Shown here one piece after another: positions 23,262-34,179 of a stretch of DNA of 64,000 bases. The notes below the pieces were generated by a model. The model saw only the letters and a list, made by a program, of their open reading frames with translations. It made no database searches and had not been told where the DNA came from. The stretch comes from Labia minor (lineage: Eukaryota > Arthropoda > Insecta > Dermaptera > Spongiphoridae): NCBI GenBank assembly GCA_963082975.1, contig OY720350.1, forward strand, positions 23,035,875 through 23,099,874. The letters are read 5' to 3'. The translations under genes and the position numbers were made by a program. Every line of letters begins with the position of its first letter. Positions within the stretch are counted from its first letter, which is position 1.

Positions 23262-23507
23262 CAGGGGGGGGTCTCTCTTACGGCAGAGAAATTTCCAGTG
23301 TGACAATGCATGCATGCATCACTCGAGGCCGCTCGAGGCGCTGCTGTTGCTAGCACTAATTTTAATTCGGTTTGTTTCGGTTATCCGAAAACACCCGAAA
23401 ACATTTAACAACAGCTAGTGACTTGTGGACAACGAGCACTCGTCCCATTTAAAATATCTCTGCCAGGCATACGTAACGTGATCTGTCGCTGTCCAATTGC
23501 GTGCAAT

Positions 23508-24184
23508 ATGGTTCCTAAAGTAAGTTTAATTAATATTTTTACTATTATTGATGATTATTTTTTATTATAAAGTTATATAATATATGTACATATAAATAAA
23601 TTTTTGATTTTGCAGGTTTTTAATTGTATTCAGAAAGATTGTATTACGAATTCTCTACCTGAAGGAGAACGAGGACACTTGTTCTATTTTCCAAGGTGTA
23701 ATTTTTTAAGAGTGGGTAAAACAACAATAATTTAAAGTTGTTGTTTACCAAAAAATATATTAATAATAAAAGAAAATAATTTTATTAATTTTTTTAAATA
23801 TTTATAGCAACACCTGTTAATACTACATCAGATGGTTTGGGCTTGGTATCAGAGAAGACTGATCTTTTCGAATCCAGCCCTGCGAGAAGTATGTATTATA
23901 TTTTTTAATAAAATTCATTAATCTTCTCCTAACTTTAAATAGATTTTTTATAATGATTTAAAATAAATTTTTAGTTTGCTTAGGCTTTTCTGTATTAATT
24001 CTTTGGAATTTTTTTTTAAACTTAATTAATTTTTGCAGGTGTTCAGCGGGACATACGCCTATACCATCTGAATTTTCTTCAAGAATAAAATATTTATCTC
24101 CCATGAAGAAAAGATTGTACCAAAGGTTCACCGAGGTCAAGCGACTATTGAAGCAAAATAGACATCAACAGTCAATTGATTAAT
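23508..24184 (+). pseudogene. deleted THAP transposase gene of P2
   Basis: Exon 1 (23508-23519, MVPK) and exon 2 (from 23616) encode CIQKDC and a THAP start to PRCNFLR. The rest of the zinc finger, including the Cys-x-x-His pair, is then deleted and the sequence jumps into intron. A linker exon (23808-23888) and the first part of the last exon (24039 onward, to LLKQN) remain. A second deletion then joins directly to the HQQSID sequence that in P1 lies about 80 residues further on, and a stop follows. The pattern is like the internal deletions of known non-autonomous P elements. Confidence 0.85.
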
Positions 24185-25710
24185 TGAAAAATAGTGTAAA
24201 TTTTATTTATGTGAAAAATTTTATATAATGTTTTATAAAGTTTTATATAATTATTATTGTATAATTGAAAAATAGTGTAAATTTTATTTATATGAGTAAT
24301 TTTATACAATTTAAAAAAATGCATTCGTAAAGGGTTAGATTATAAATAAAATTAACATTATTTTTATATTATTATTGTATGATTGAAAAATAGTGTAAAT
24401 TTTATTTATGAGAAAAATTTTATATAATGTTTTATAAAGTTTTATATAATTATTATTGTATAATTGAAAAATAGTGTAAATTTTATTTATATGAGTAATT
24501 TTATACAATTTAAAAAAATGCATTCGTAAAGGGTTAGATTATAAATAAAATTAACATTATTTTTATATTATTATTGTATGATTGAAAAATAGTGTAAATT
24601 TTATTTATGAGAAAAATTTTATATAATGTTTTATAAAGTTTTATATAATTATTATTGTATAATTGAAAAATAGTGTAAATTTTATTTATATGAGTAATTT
24701 TATACAATTTAAAAAAATGCATGCGTAAAGGGTTAGATTATAAATAAAATTAACATTATTTTTATATTATTATTGTATGATTGAAAAATAGTGTAAATTT
24801 TATTTATGAGAAAAATTTTATATAATGTTTTATAAAGTTTTATATAATTATTATTGTATAATTGAAAAATAGTGTAAATTTTATTTATATGAGTAATTTT
24901 ATACAATTTAAAAAAATGCATTCGTAAAGGGTTAGATTATAAATAAAATTAACATTATTTTTATATTATTATTGTATGATTGAAAAATAGTGTAAATTTT
25001 ATTTATGAGAAAAATTTTATATAATGTTTTATAAAGTTTTATATAATTATTATTGTATAATTGAAAAATAGTGTAAATTTTATTTATATGAGTAATTTTA
25101 TACAATCTAAAAAAATGCATGCGTAAAGGGTTAGGGTTGTATTATTATTGTATGATTGAAAAATAGTGTAAATTTTATTTATGTGAAAAATTTTATATAA
25201 TGTTTTATAAAGTTTTATATAATTATTATTGTATAATTGAAAAATAGTGTAAATTTTATTTATATGAGTAATTTTATACAATTTAAAAAAATGCATGCGT
25301 AAAGGGTTAGGGTTGTATTATTATTGTATGATTGAAAAATAGTGTAAATTTTATTTATGTGAAAAATTTTATATAATGTTTTATAAAGTTTTATATAATT
25401 ATTATTGTATAATTGAAAAATAGTGTAAATTTTATTTATATGAGTAATTTTATACAATTTAAAAAAATGCATGCGTAAAGGGTTAGGGTTGTATTATTAT
25501 TGTATGATTGAAAAATAGTGTAAATTTTATTTATGTGAAAAATTTTATATAATGTTTTATAAAGTTTTATATAATTATTATTGTATAATTGAAAAATAGT
25601 GTAAATTTTATTTATATGAGTAATTTTATACAATTTAAAAAAATGCATGCGTAAAGGGTTAGGGTTGTATTATTATTGTATGATTGAAAAATAGTGTAAA
25701 TTTTATTTTT
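24184..25710. repeat. minisatellite inside P2 (199-bp then 176-bp period)
   Basis: The shared core GAAAAATAGTGTAAATTTTA occurs twice per period. Four-plus copies of 199 bp (period seen at 24335, 24534, 24733, 24932) contain a 23-bp segment (ATTATAAATAAAATTAACAT...) that is missing from the following 176-bp copies (25084, 25260, 25436). In those the join reads GGGTTAGGGTTG. The core resembles the P1 sequence just after the transposase stop (GTGTAATTTTTATTTAAGTG). Confidence 0.93.
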
Positions 25711-25910
25711 GTATTTTATTATTATTATTATTTTATTTTTACAGAAATTTTATATAAGGTGTTTAAAGAAAAATATGTATAAAGGATTTGTTTACAAATG
25801 AGATAAACATCATTATTGTTAATGATATTTTGTAATAATCTATTTTCAAATAAATATGCCACATACAACATTATTCTTTTATTATATCCATGAAAATTAT
25901 TAAAATTTTC

Positions 25911-26040
25911 ACTTAAGTGAAAAATTATTTATTTTGTGATAAGACCAACAATTAAGCAATTTTCTAAAAAAAAAAAATTTATTTCTGAAATGTCTGTTTT
26001 AGCTTTAAATAAATAATTTTTCACTTAACTGAAAAATTTC
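25911..26040 (+). repeat. P2 3' hairpin
   Basis: The arm CTTAAGTGAAAAATTATTT and its inverse near 26007-26035 pair imperfectly at the base, in the same position relative to the right end as in P1. Confidence 0.8.
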
Positions 26041-26195
26041 ATAATTTTTTCATTCCTCCCGCTCTCATTCATTCAAAATAGATTTTAAAAATGGTGCCAG
26101 GCCGGCCGGTTTTTTTCTCAATTAGTTCGTGCATGCATCCGCATAGCAGCGCCAAACGCTGTTTCAAAAAAATATCATTGCGTGTCCACCCCCTG

Positions 26196-26203
26196 GAGAC
26201 CAG
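26196..26203. repeat. target-site duplication of P2, right (GAGACCAG)
   Basis: Matches 23254-23261. It lies 26 bases upstream of the ATG of copy 3. Confidence 0.93.
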
Positions 26204-26229
26204 CCTTTGATCCACTTTGATCGTCCACC

Positions 26230-26511
26230 ATGCGGGGCACCACCATCTTCTTCATCCTCTGGCTGCAGCTGGCCGCGTGCCGCCCTTCCGGAACCTACAT
26301 GGACAACCAAACCCTCCTCGAGAAGAGACTCACCTTTTGCGAACAACTCGAAAATCCTAACCTGTTGTGTATGTCACATTTCATTGTCTACATTAACATG
26401 CTCGACGACGAAGACTCTTCCAAGGCAGGCTGTCGCGAGGTCCGAACAAATTTCATCATCAGACCGAAGGGCCAACGATCAAAGCGACCTCATCACGCTT
26501 GTGATTTGTAA
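26230..26511 (+). CDS. small predicted secreted cysteine-containing protein, copy 3
   Basis: Same 93-residue product. One silent change: Ser49 is TCA (A at 26376) where the other copies have TCG. P2 sits 34 bases upstream of the ATG, leaving a short piece of native 5' UTR. Confidence 0.75.
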   Translation: MRGTTIFFILWLQLAACRPSGTYMDNQTLLEKRLTFCEQLENPNLLCMSHFIVYINMLDDEDSSKAGCREVRTNFIIRPKGQRSKRPHHACDL

Positions 26512-26744
26512 ATTTTGTAAATAAATTTTTTAAATTAATATTTATATGTATATTGTGTTACGTATTTAAACTTAAATAACAAATAAAATACACTTACAAC
26601 ATTTAAAAGCAAAACTTTATTCCTGTTGTTTATTTATCGTGTACTCTATATAAACAGAATACCATGATCCAACTCCCCTCACTCCATTCCCTTACTGCAA
26701 ACCACATAACAATTCCTCCCTTTATCATAATTTTAACAAACAGT

Positions 26745-26939
26745 TCAATAAGCGATTAGTAAACAATTTAAACAATTTGCACAAAGAATAATACTTAAAA
26801 ATTCTTTGATATCTATTCGAGTGATTTCTTCTCCAGTAAATCCAGTTAAATGAATAATAGCATCCTTTGCTAAGTTTGGAACACATGTTTTTTGTTTTCC
26901 CTTATTCTTTAGAGCATACTTGTCTAAAGTGCGGCACAA
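26745..26939 (-). pseudogene. La C-terminal RRM fragment, copy 3
   Basis: Identical frame. The flanking variant AAAGCC matches unit 1 rather than the neighbouring unit 2. Confidence 0.5.
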
Positions 26940-26966
26940 AAGCCTTTGAGATATAATTTATATATA

Positions 26967-27083
26967 CAGTAATACCTCTCTATAAGGTCATTCTCAAAAT
27001 ACTCTTTAAAAACTATGTTTATTATTGTGAATTAAAATGAATGAAGTAACTATTAGACGTGACCTTATAGAGAGGTTTTACTC
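26967..27083. mobile_element. pogo/Tigger-like MITE, copy 3
   Basis: Same element and TA flanks as at 1759-1875. Confidence 0.8.
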
Positions 27084-27175
27084 TACTTAATTTTATTTCC
27101 ATTTCTTGAAAAAATGTTTATGTGCGTCCCAGCATAATTTTTTTTTTTTTTTTTTTTGCAACGTGGTCCACGAAT

Positions 27176-27183
27176 GGTCATAG
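27176..27183. repeat. target-site duplication of P3, left (GGTCATAG)
   Basis: Repeated at 29629-29636. Other units read GGTCATAGTTTAGACACCCA without interruption. Confidence 0.92.
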
Positions 27184-27396
27184 CATAGGGATGACAGCTT
27201 TACCTGAATCTTGAAACGGAGCTTGATTCAAAACTGGTTTAATAGATAGCGCCAGAGGCACAAACAGATAGTATTGCCGGACAGGTGGCACTGCAGTCAT
27301 ATTTTTAAAAACCACTGATTCTGAATCATTTCATTTGAATAAGGAAGACTGAGAAGACATACTACACAATACCACAGCTGACCACAGCTTGCCAAT

Positions 27397-28672
27397 ATGG
27401 TTTCTAAGGTAATATATTTTTATTATTAGAGAAATTATTTAATTATTAATTATTAAATTATATATTATAATTAGGTTTTCTAAGGTAAGTATAATTTTAT
27501 TGTTATAGAAATTATTTTATTATTAATTATTAAATTTTATATTATAATTTCTAAGGTAAGTATAATTTTATTGTTATAGAAATTATTTTATTGTTTAATA
27601 TGAAATTATATATATATTCCTCACAGAATATACATATATCATATTTAAATTAATTCTTAACGAATGTATAAACATATTTATATATATAATGTTACATTCA
27701 ATTTTAAAAAAAATTCTATATATATTTTTACATTAAATTTTAAAAAAATATCTATGACAATATAATTGCGTCTTTGTATATCAATATAAAAAAACTTTGA
27801 TATATAGTTAAATCAACATTACAACATTAATTTATTCTTTTAAACAAAATTTTGTCCTCGTGTTTTATATTCATTGAATTTGTAAAATTATTAAGAGGTT
27901 TTTATCTAATATAACTAATATTATTAATTTACGCTAATTTCTTAAACCAATTTAAAATTATCTCGTATTTTTTTCTCAGATAAATTAAATTTGCAAGAAT
28001 AATTTTATTGATAATATGATATTATATATATCACAGACATATATATTCATCACAGAATATACATAAATCACATTTAAATTAAATTAATTCTTAATGGAAT
28101 GTATAAAATTTTATATTTTTTCCAGATCTTATTGGTTGCATAACTAATTCATTACCCGTAGAAGAAAGGGGACACCTGTTTTGTTTTCCCATGAATGATA
28201 ATTTACGTGCAACTTGGATAAAACAATTGGGGTTGAATCGTTTTATCGGCTTCACATATAGACAAATTTCTAACTACCGTGTATGTAGGATTCATTTTGA
28301 AGACATCGATTTTTGTACAACGGAGAAGAAAAAATTATTGCGTGGAAGGATACCAAAAAATGTATTCCAACATGGTATGTTTTGTGTTTTTACAACTTTT
28401 GTAGAAGAAATATATAAAAGAAATTTATAAAATCTCAAATTAATAAAAAATATTTATTTATAAATATAATATAATATAATAATTATTATTAATTTAATTT
28501 ATTTATTAGATATAGAACAATTTTCTAATTTTCTTTTATCTGTTTTTTTTAGTTGTTGATGAACGGCCTAATCCTCAACCACAAGTTGAAAATATCGAAA
28601 CACAGATAAGAAATTTCAGTCGTGCATTCTCTGGAGAAGACATTAGTGTTTTACCTTCAACTCCTCTCAGAA
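27397..28672 (+). pseudogene. degenerate THAP gene of P3
   Basis: Exon 1 is 27397-27408 (MVSK), exon 2 28126-28374, exon 3 28553-28672. Exon 2 gives GCITNSLPVEERGHLFCFP, W at the conserved tryptophan, then NYRVCRIHFED and EKKKLLRGRIP: the THAP second zinc pair, WxK and C-terminal basic region. It is 13 bases shorter than the P1 exon at its 5' end, which removes the first cysteine and puts exon 1 out of frame. Exon 3 corresponds to the linker. The coiled coil and catalytic core are absent. Confidence 0.8.
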
Positions 28673-28682
28673 GTATGTATAA

Positions 28683-28891
28683 TACTTAACAATCAAACGT
28701 CAGTTAGAGAAGTAATTCTTCAAAGATTCATAAAGCATACACAAAAACTTGAAAATCATCCAAACACATCAGTCATTACTCTCCTGGACAACAGTGAGGT
28801 GACCAGAAGGCTCAAGAAGAACCATGTCAACCATGTTTTAGATACTGAAGTACGCTCTTCTTTGAACAATTGGAAAATGAAATTCAAATAG
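28683..28891 (+). other. unidentified open stretch in P3
   Basis: Open for about 65 codons (NNQTSVREVILQRFIKHTQK, then VITLLDNSEVTRRLKKNHV, ending in WKMKFK and TAG). It does not match the P1 transposase. It has more balanced base composition than the flanks, so it may be a captured host exon. The frame upstream runs into the linker exon in a different phase, so no complete gene is supported. Confidence 0.35.
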
Positions 28892-29628
28892 GGAAGTTTT
28901 CGATGGATAACTTTCCCTTCAAGTGACGTGTGAGTGTATGAATCACAGACGTATGAATGAATGTGTGTGTGTGTATGAATGAAAATCACTTTTATCAAAT
29001 TTACTAATAATTTTTGTATAAGCTGATTGTAATTAGAAAATAAAATTAAAAATAAAAAAAAATTTAGTTATTATTATTATTTTTTTTATTGGTTTAATTA
29101 TTTGTTTTATTTTATCTTTATATTATTTATCTTATTATTATCTTTATCTTATTGAAATATGTTTAATAGAACAGATTTAATAGCGAGATGTTCACAAATT
29201 TTGTAAAAACTATTTTGTGTGAAATTTTAATTAATTTTCAAATAAATATTTTATATTACATAAAACATTATTCGTTTCTTTTATATTTTTTAATTACATT
29301 AAAGTATGTAGAATTTTCAGTTGAATTAAATTAAAATAAATTATTTATTATTTGGATATAAATCCAACATGGGAAAAAAACATAAGTGTTTGCTACACTG
29401 CTATTATCCTAATTTTATTCCCAATATTCCTTCCAAATAAATTTATAAAACCTTGCAAGCCCGCGTTTTTATGAAACAAATTAGTTACATATTGAATTGT
29501 TAGGGGCGCTTGCTTAGTGTCCAATTTTTTAAATTTTCTGTGTTTTCATATTGAGTTGTTAGAGTGCGCTACAAACAATGCTTCAGAATTTAACATTGGC
29601 TGTCATAGTCTTATAGAGATGGTCTGTG

Positions 29629-29636
29629 GGTCATAG
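29629..29636. repeat. target-site duplication of P3, right (GGTCATAG)
   Basis: Second copy; only TTTAGA separates it from the P4 target duplication. Confidence 0.92.
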
Positions 29637-29642
29637 TTTAGA

Positions 29643-29650
29643 CACCCATG
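29643..29650. repeat. target-site duplication of P4, left (CACCCATG)
   Basis: Repeated at 31557-31564; single in other units. Confidence 0.92.
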
Positions 29651-29921
29651 CAGGTACATCTCACTCTTAGGCAAGCTCTGAGTCCATGTTTTGACTTTAA
29701 TGGGTTATGATACCAGAAGGCGCTGCAGGCACCCAATTTGTAACTCTGAAGACGCTCACGAGGCCGCACTACTGTAGAAGATAAAATTTGAATTTATTTT
29801 CTTGGACTTGTAAAATCATCCCCCAGTTGTGTGTCCATGTGTGTTGATGTGTGTCATTGTCCCCTCGCCACAGGCTACATCGTGCATAAAAATTCGAAAT
29901 CCGAAGGCAGCAATTGCAAAC

Positions 29922-30412
29922 ATGCCTACAGTAAGTAAAATTTTATTATATAAATTATTTTATATTAATATTAAATTTATTAATATATTATTAAATATTT
30001 TATTTATTTACAAAATTTTACATATTTGCCATATTAAATATTATTATTTATATTTACATTAATATTCAGTATTACTGAATTATGTACATATAAAATAAAA
30101 TATTTGAATATATTATTAATATATGTTGTCTATTGAAAATGAACGAGTTTCTTTCTATTTTAACTATTCTTCTATTTCCTCGTATACCTGATCCAAGACA
30201 ATAGGCTAAGTTTTTATTAAACAGACCATATTTATAACCTGTAGATCAACCCATGTACTTAAAATTCGATATTCCAAACATATCTATTAAACTATTTTAA
30301 AATTATTTGTTATCATTTCTCAGATGGATTAATCATGAAAACAGCGATTTTACAACAAGCGAGAAGAAAAAGTTAAACCGTGGAGTGATACCTCAGAAAG
30401 TAACCCAAGATA
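29922..30412 (+). pseudogene. THAP gene remnant of P4
   Basis: After the 9-base first exon and its GTAAGT donor, the exon resumes at 30324 with NHENSDFTTSEKKKLNRGVI, the part just after the CxxH pair. All four zinc ligands are lost. The donor that should follow CAAGAT has become ATATG, so translation would run on to a stop near 30486. Confidence 0.75.
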
Positions 30413-30496
30413 ATATGTTTTGTGTATTTAATAAAACTATTTTCAAAGGTGTAAATTTATACGTCTCACAATATATGAATAAATAATATGTAAATA

Positions 30497-31170
30497 AGAT
30501 ATGTTTAATAGTGAGATCACCATATAATTTGTAAACATAATTTTATAATTTTTATTAATTTTCAAATAAATATGATGTATTATGTATTATATATTATCTA
30601 TCACTTAGACATTACTATTTTCATCTAGCTGTATAAATTCCATAATAACAATTCAAAAATTGTAAAATTTTTGCACAAGCGAAAAAACAAAATGTTAAAA
30701 AGATATGTTTAATAGTGAGATCACCACATTATTTGTAAATATAATTTTATAATTTTTATTAATTTTAGAACAAATATTATGTATTATGTATTATATATTA
30801 TCTATTACTCTTAGAACATTACTATATCCATCTAGCTGTATAAATTCAATAATAACAATTCAAAAATTGTCAAATTTTTGCACAAGCGAAAAAACAAAAT
30901 GTTAAAAAGATATGTTTAATAGTGAGATCACCACATTATTTGTAAATATAATTTTATAATTTTTATTAATTTTAGAACAAATATTATGTATTATGTATTA
31001 TATATTATCTATTACTCTTAGAACATTACTATATCAATCTAGCTGTATAAATTCAATAATAACAATTCAAAAATTGTCAAATTTTTGCACAAGCGAAAAA
31101 ACAAAATGTTAAAAAGATATGTTTAATAGTGAGATCACCACATTATTTGTAAATATAATTTTATAATTTT
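30497..31170. repeat. minisatellite inside P4 (~205-207-bp period, 3.3 copies)
   Basis: AGATATGTTTAATAGTGAGA recurs at 30497, 30701, 30908 and 31115. The unit resembles the P1 3' region at about 14300-14400 (GATTTGTTTACAAATGAGAT and the following CAAATAAATATG), so it arose by amplifying that segment. Confidence 0.9.
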
Positions 31171-31250
31171 TATTAATTTTCAAATATATATTGTTTATAT
31201 TCATAAAAAATTATTCGTTTCTTTTAGATATGTTAATTACATAAAAAGAT

Positions 31251-31350
31251 TGTAGAAAATTTTCAGTTAATGAAAAATTATTTATTTGGAAATTAAACTA
31301 ATATTTATCTCCAAATAGATAATTTTTCATTTAACAGAAAATTTTCCACA
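31251..31350 (+). repeat. P4 3' hairpin
   Basis: TGTAGAAAATTTTCAGTTAA and its near-perfect inverse ending at 31350 enclose a loop of about 20 bases. Confidence 0.85.
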
Positions 31351-31375
31351 ATTTTTTAATTCCCGGAATTCCCGA

Positions 31376-31411
<36 letters not shown>

Positions 31412-31556
31412 CACACAGACACACACACACAAGCACGCTTTTTTATAGCGTTTTTTATAAAATTAGTATATGGGTTATGATACCAGGTGGCGCGATGTGC
31501 TAAAACTTTGCTTCAAAATTTAACCCGGAGTGGGGACATCTTAAAGATAGTCTGTG

Positions 31557-31564
31557 CACCCATG
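31557..31564. repeat. target-site duplication of P4, right (CACCCATG)
   Basis: Followed directly by the native unit sequence CTTTAGATCATTTTG. Confidence 0.92.
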
Positions 31565-31792
31565 CTTTAGATCATTTTGAATTAACTTATTCTCCATTCG
31601 TTCTTTTCTTTTATCTTTCTTTCTAAGTTTCTTTCCATTTTTACCGACCAACGATAGTAAGGGAGGTATTGTTTTCACACCAAATTCCACATGAGGAGAT
31701 TTTTTACATATCACCACGAATCGTGCACTGTGTATTGGTTTTATCCTCGAGAAAAATCATCTTTATTAGTTTTTTCTTAATTTAAAATTATA

Positions 31793-31840
31793 TGACGTCA
31801 TCCAGCCATTCATGACGTCACAGTCAGCGCCTCCTTATAT
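31793..31840 (+). promoter_or_regulatory. paired TGACGTCA sites plus TATA-like sequence, copy 3
   Basis: Unchanged; now only ~230 bases right of P4. Confidence 0.4.
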
Positions 31841-31999
31841 ATTATAAATCAAATAAAATTAAAAATATTTAAGTTATATCCATATCTGTTTTTTATTACA
31901 TTAATAGATATATTAAAATTATTTGAAATTGTTTCTGTAGCTAGAAATTAATTAACATCAAACCGTCGGTCGGTTCGGACCTGGCCAGAGGTGGTCAAC

Positions 32000-32275
32000 T
32001 TATTTAATTATCTCTTTTTCATTGTATTTGATTGAATCTATTTTTAAAAATTCTTCGGGTTTTTCTTTTTCTTTAAATAATACAAAAACGGATCCTTTAA
32101 AAATAGTTTTATTATCAATGTAAGTTCGCATCTGAATATTTTCTATAGCTCCATACGGAGCAAAAAATTTATAAAAGTTATCTTAGGTGAGACCTTCTTG
32201 TGGAAAATTATTCTAATCATTAACTCTTTGCGTTCTAATCATTATCTCTTTGCGCCTTTCCTCGTTCCATTTTAG
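32000..32275 (-). pseudogene. La first RRM fragment, copy 3
   Basis: Same sequence and stops as copy 1. The two P insertions separate it from its C-terminal fragment by 5 kb. Confidence 0.8.
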
Positions 32276-32430
32276 GTAATATTAAAGATATATCTTATTT
32301 ATAATAATTATGTAAAATCCTGATCAATAGTTTAGAATTTCTAATAATTTAATTGATATATATTATTATTTTCAAAACTTTAATCAAGTGAAAAAAATAC
32401 AATTTTTTACTTTCCTCTCATTTTTCTATA

Positions 32431-33619
32431 GCACAGAGTATCCGTACACAGAGGTGGACACAATGCTATTTTTTTTCGTCACTAGTGCTGGCAGGGATGG
32501 CAGACAGGTTGGACATGTGTGAGCGTTTTTACCGACCGACGAGGGAGGCATTTTTAAATTATTTTTGAATGGATAAGGGGAATTTAAAAATTATTTATTG
32601 AGATATAAAATTAGCATTACAGAAATCAAATATGCTTTTTTCAAAAATGTTAGTTTTATATCCAAATAAATAATTTTTAAATTAACAGAAAACTCTACCT
32701 ACTTGTATGTAATTTACATAAATAAAATAAACAAATAATGTTCTTGTTAATATTTAATATGTATGGATTAAAAATTATCTTCAATGTCAATATATGAAAC
32801 GAGAGAAACACATACGAATTGTTCTTATTGAGAAGGAAATTTATAAATAAATAAATAAATAATCATTTCTATTTCCAAAAAGATACTATTTAAAAAGATC
32901 ACAAGAAATCCATAAATCATTGATTAACTAAGAATAATTAATCCAACGCATTTTTAATCATCTAAGTTTATCAAACAACTGATTTGGGTAAATTTATAAA
33001 TGAAAAAAATGTGGGATGTCTCCGGTCGGCTACCATGCAAATTCCAATTGGATAAATTAACACATATATATTATATTTAAATTAAATTATAAATTAAAAT
33101 TAATAAATAGTATTTATTAAACCAGCGCGAGTTTGGCTCTTTGTTGAGGGCATCTGGTCACATGCTGGCGCGTGATGGTTATTCAACGTGCTAAAAAATT
33201 AATTCCGGTACTTTTAGCGATTCAACCAAGCTGAAATTCTATATATAGCAGTTTTATGCAATTTTTAAACATGTGAAAAACTATAAAAGATATACTGAGA
33301 GAAGTAGGTGAATATATTTGATTTAATAGTGCTTATTGTGAATTTCTATATTGCTGTGAAATTTGTATTTATTTATCAAATATTAAATAATTTAACTTTG
33401 ATATTTGATTTGTTACAATGTAATTTAAATTATTTATCAAACAATTTATAATAAATTTTTCAATTTTATTTGTGTTAAATGTTAAATAAAATTTATATTT
33501 ATATTTATCAAATAATAAATAATATAACTTCATAAGTTAAATAGTGTTAAGTGAAAAATAAAAATTAGTCAAGAATTGCTGGGTTTGTTTCGAATATTAT
33601 GTGTACGGATACTCTGTGC
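32431..33619 (-). mobile_element. P-like MITE with inverted ends, copy 3
   Basis: Same ends and internal hairpin as copy 1. Confidence 0.65.
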
Positions 33620-33877
33620 ACGGATGGTATGTCGAGTTTGATATTCAAATAATTACAGGGAATTCGGAAGGCCTGTGGGAGGGGTCATTTTTTTTGCGGT
33701 GCCATCTATTGGGCGCCTGAAGAGTCAACCGTTTTCCTGTAACGCCATCTGGTGTTCGAGTTACACCGGTCCCATTGAGATGACCACGGTTGTTCTATAG
33801 TTAAATTAAAGAGAGATGTATCCAAAAATTGAGAGAAACACTATACATCTACTCTACACAAAGAAAATTATTAATAT

Positions 33878-33917
<40 letters not shown>

Positions 33918-34179
33918 ATTTGAATTAAATCCTTACCAATTCTAATATTAGGTATTACAATTAGAAAAGAATTAGTTTCTTTGAATTAGAATTTTTGAAT
34001 AAATTCTTTGGTTTAATTAATCTACCTAGTTGGTTGAAAGATTTTGATCATTTCTACTATATATATATATATTATTTTATTTTGTATATTTAATTAAATA
34101 GTTAAAACTAAATATTTAGTAGCAATGAGGAATAGTTTTAATATACGAAACTTAGAATTGTAAAATGAATAGAATAAAT
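33620..34179. other. non-coding A/T-rich interval, unit 3
   Basis: TA tract near 33881-33911 of unit-1 length; no gene seen. Confidence 0.6.

Larger units (their letters stand above)
23262..26195 (+). mobile_element. P2: internally deleted P element with private minisatellite (2.9 kb)
   Basis: It starts CAGGGGGGGG and ends in CCACCCCCTG (inverse CAGGGGGTGG), flanked by GAGACCAG. It is related to P1 at both ends: a left GAGGCGCTGCTG motif at 23335, a THAP start, a single linker exon, the start of the coiled-coil exon, then at 25740-26195 a close match to the P1 3' region including the hairpin. Most of the transposase is missing and a 1.5-kb tandem repeat fills the gap. It is non-autonomous. 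Confidence 0.92.
14727..26229 (+). repeat. macro-unit 2 of tandem array (contains P2)
   Basis: Same order as unit 1. About 8.6 kb without P2, the shortest of the set because its satellite block is the smallest. Confidence 0.93.
27184..29628 (+). mobile_element. P3: non-autonomous P-type element (2.4 kb)
   Basis: Starts CATAGGGATGAC and ends GAGATGGTCTGTG, with weakly matching ends (inverse CACAGACCATCTC) and perfect GGTCATAG duplications. It has a GCGCCAGAGGCAC subterminal motif near 27249, a degenerate THAP gene, a stretch of unrelated sequence, and a single-copy version of the P1 3' region near 29160-29330. It is more diverged from P1 than P2 is, so it is a different subfamily. Confidence 0.88.
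29651..31556 (+). mobile_element. P4: non-autonomous P-type element with minisatellite (1.9 kb)
   Basis: Starts CAGGTACATCTC and ends GATAGTCTGTG (inverse CACAGACTATC). It has AAGGCGCTGCAGGCAC at 29717, and GGGTTATGATACCAG occurs in direct orientation near both ends (29702 and about 31470). It keeps a THAP exon 1 (29922-29930, MPT), the tail of a THAP exon, a 3' minisatellite, a hairpin (31251-31350) and a long A run (31379-31409). Confidence 0.88.

Noticed and set aside
24335..25648. Minus-strand 62-70 codon frames in the P2 minisatellite
   Set aside because: One per minisatellite unit, low complexity, no gene context.
24184..25710. CRISPR-like array or telomeric repeat (GGGTTAGGG) in the P2 minisatellite
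   Set aside because: Periods of 176-199 bp without distinct spacers, in a eukaryotic transposon. The GGGTTAGGG motif appears once per unit at a deletion junction and is not an array.
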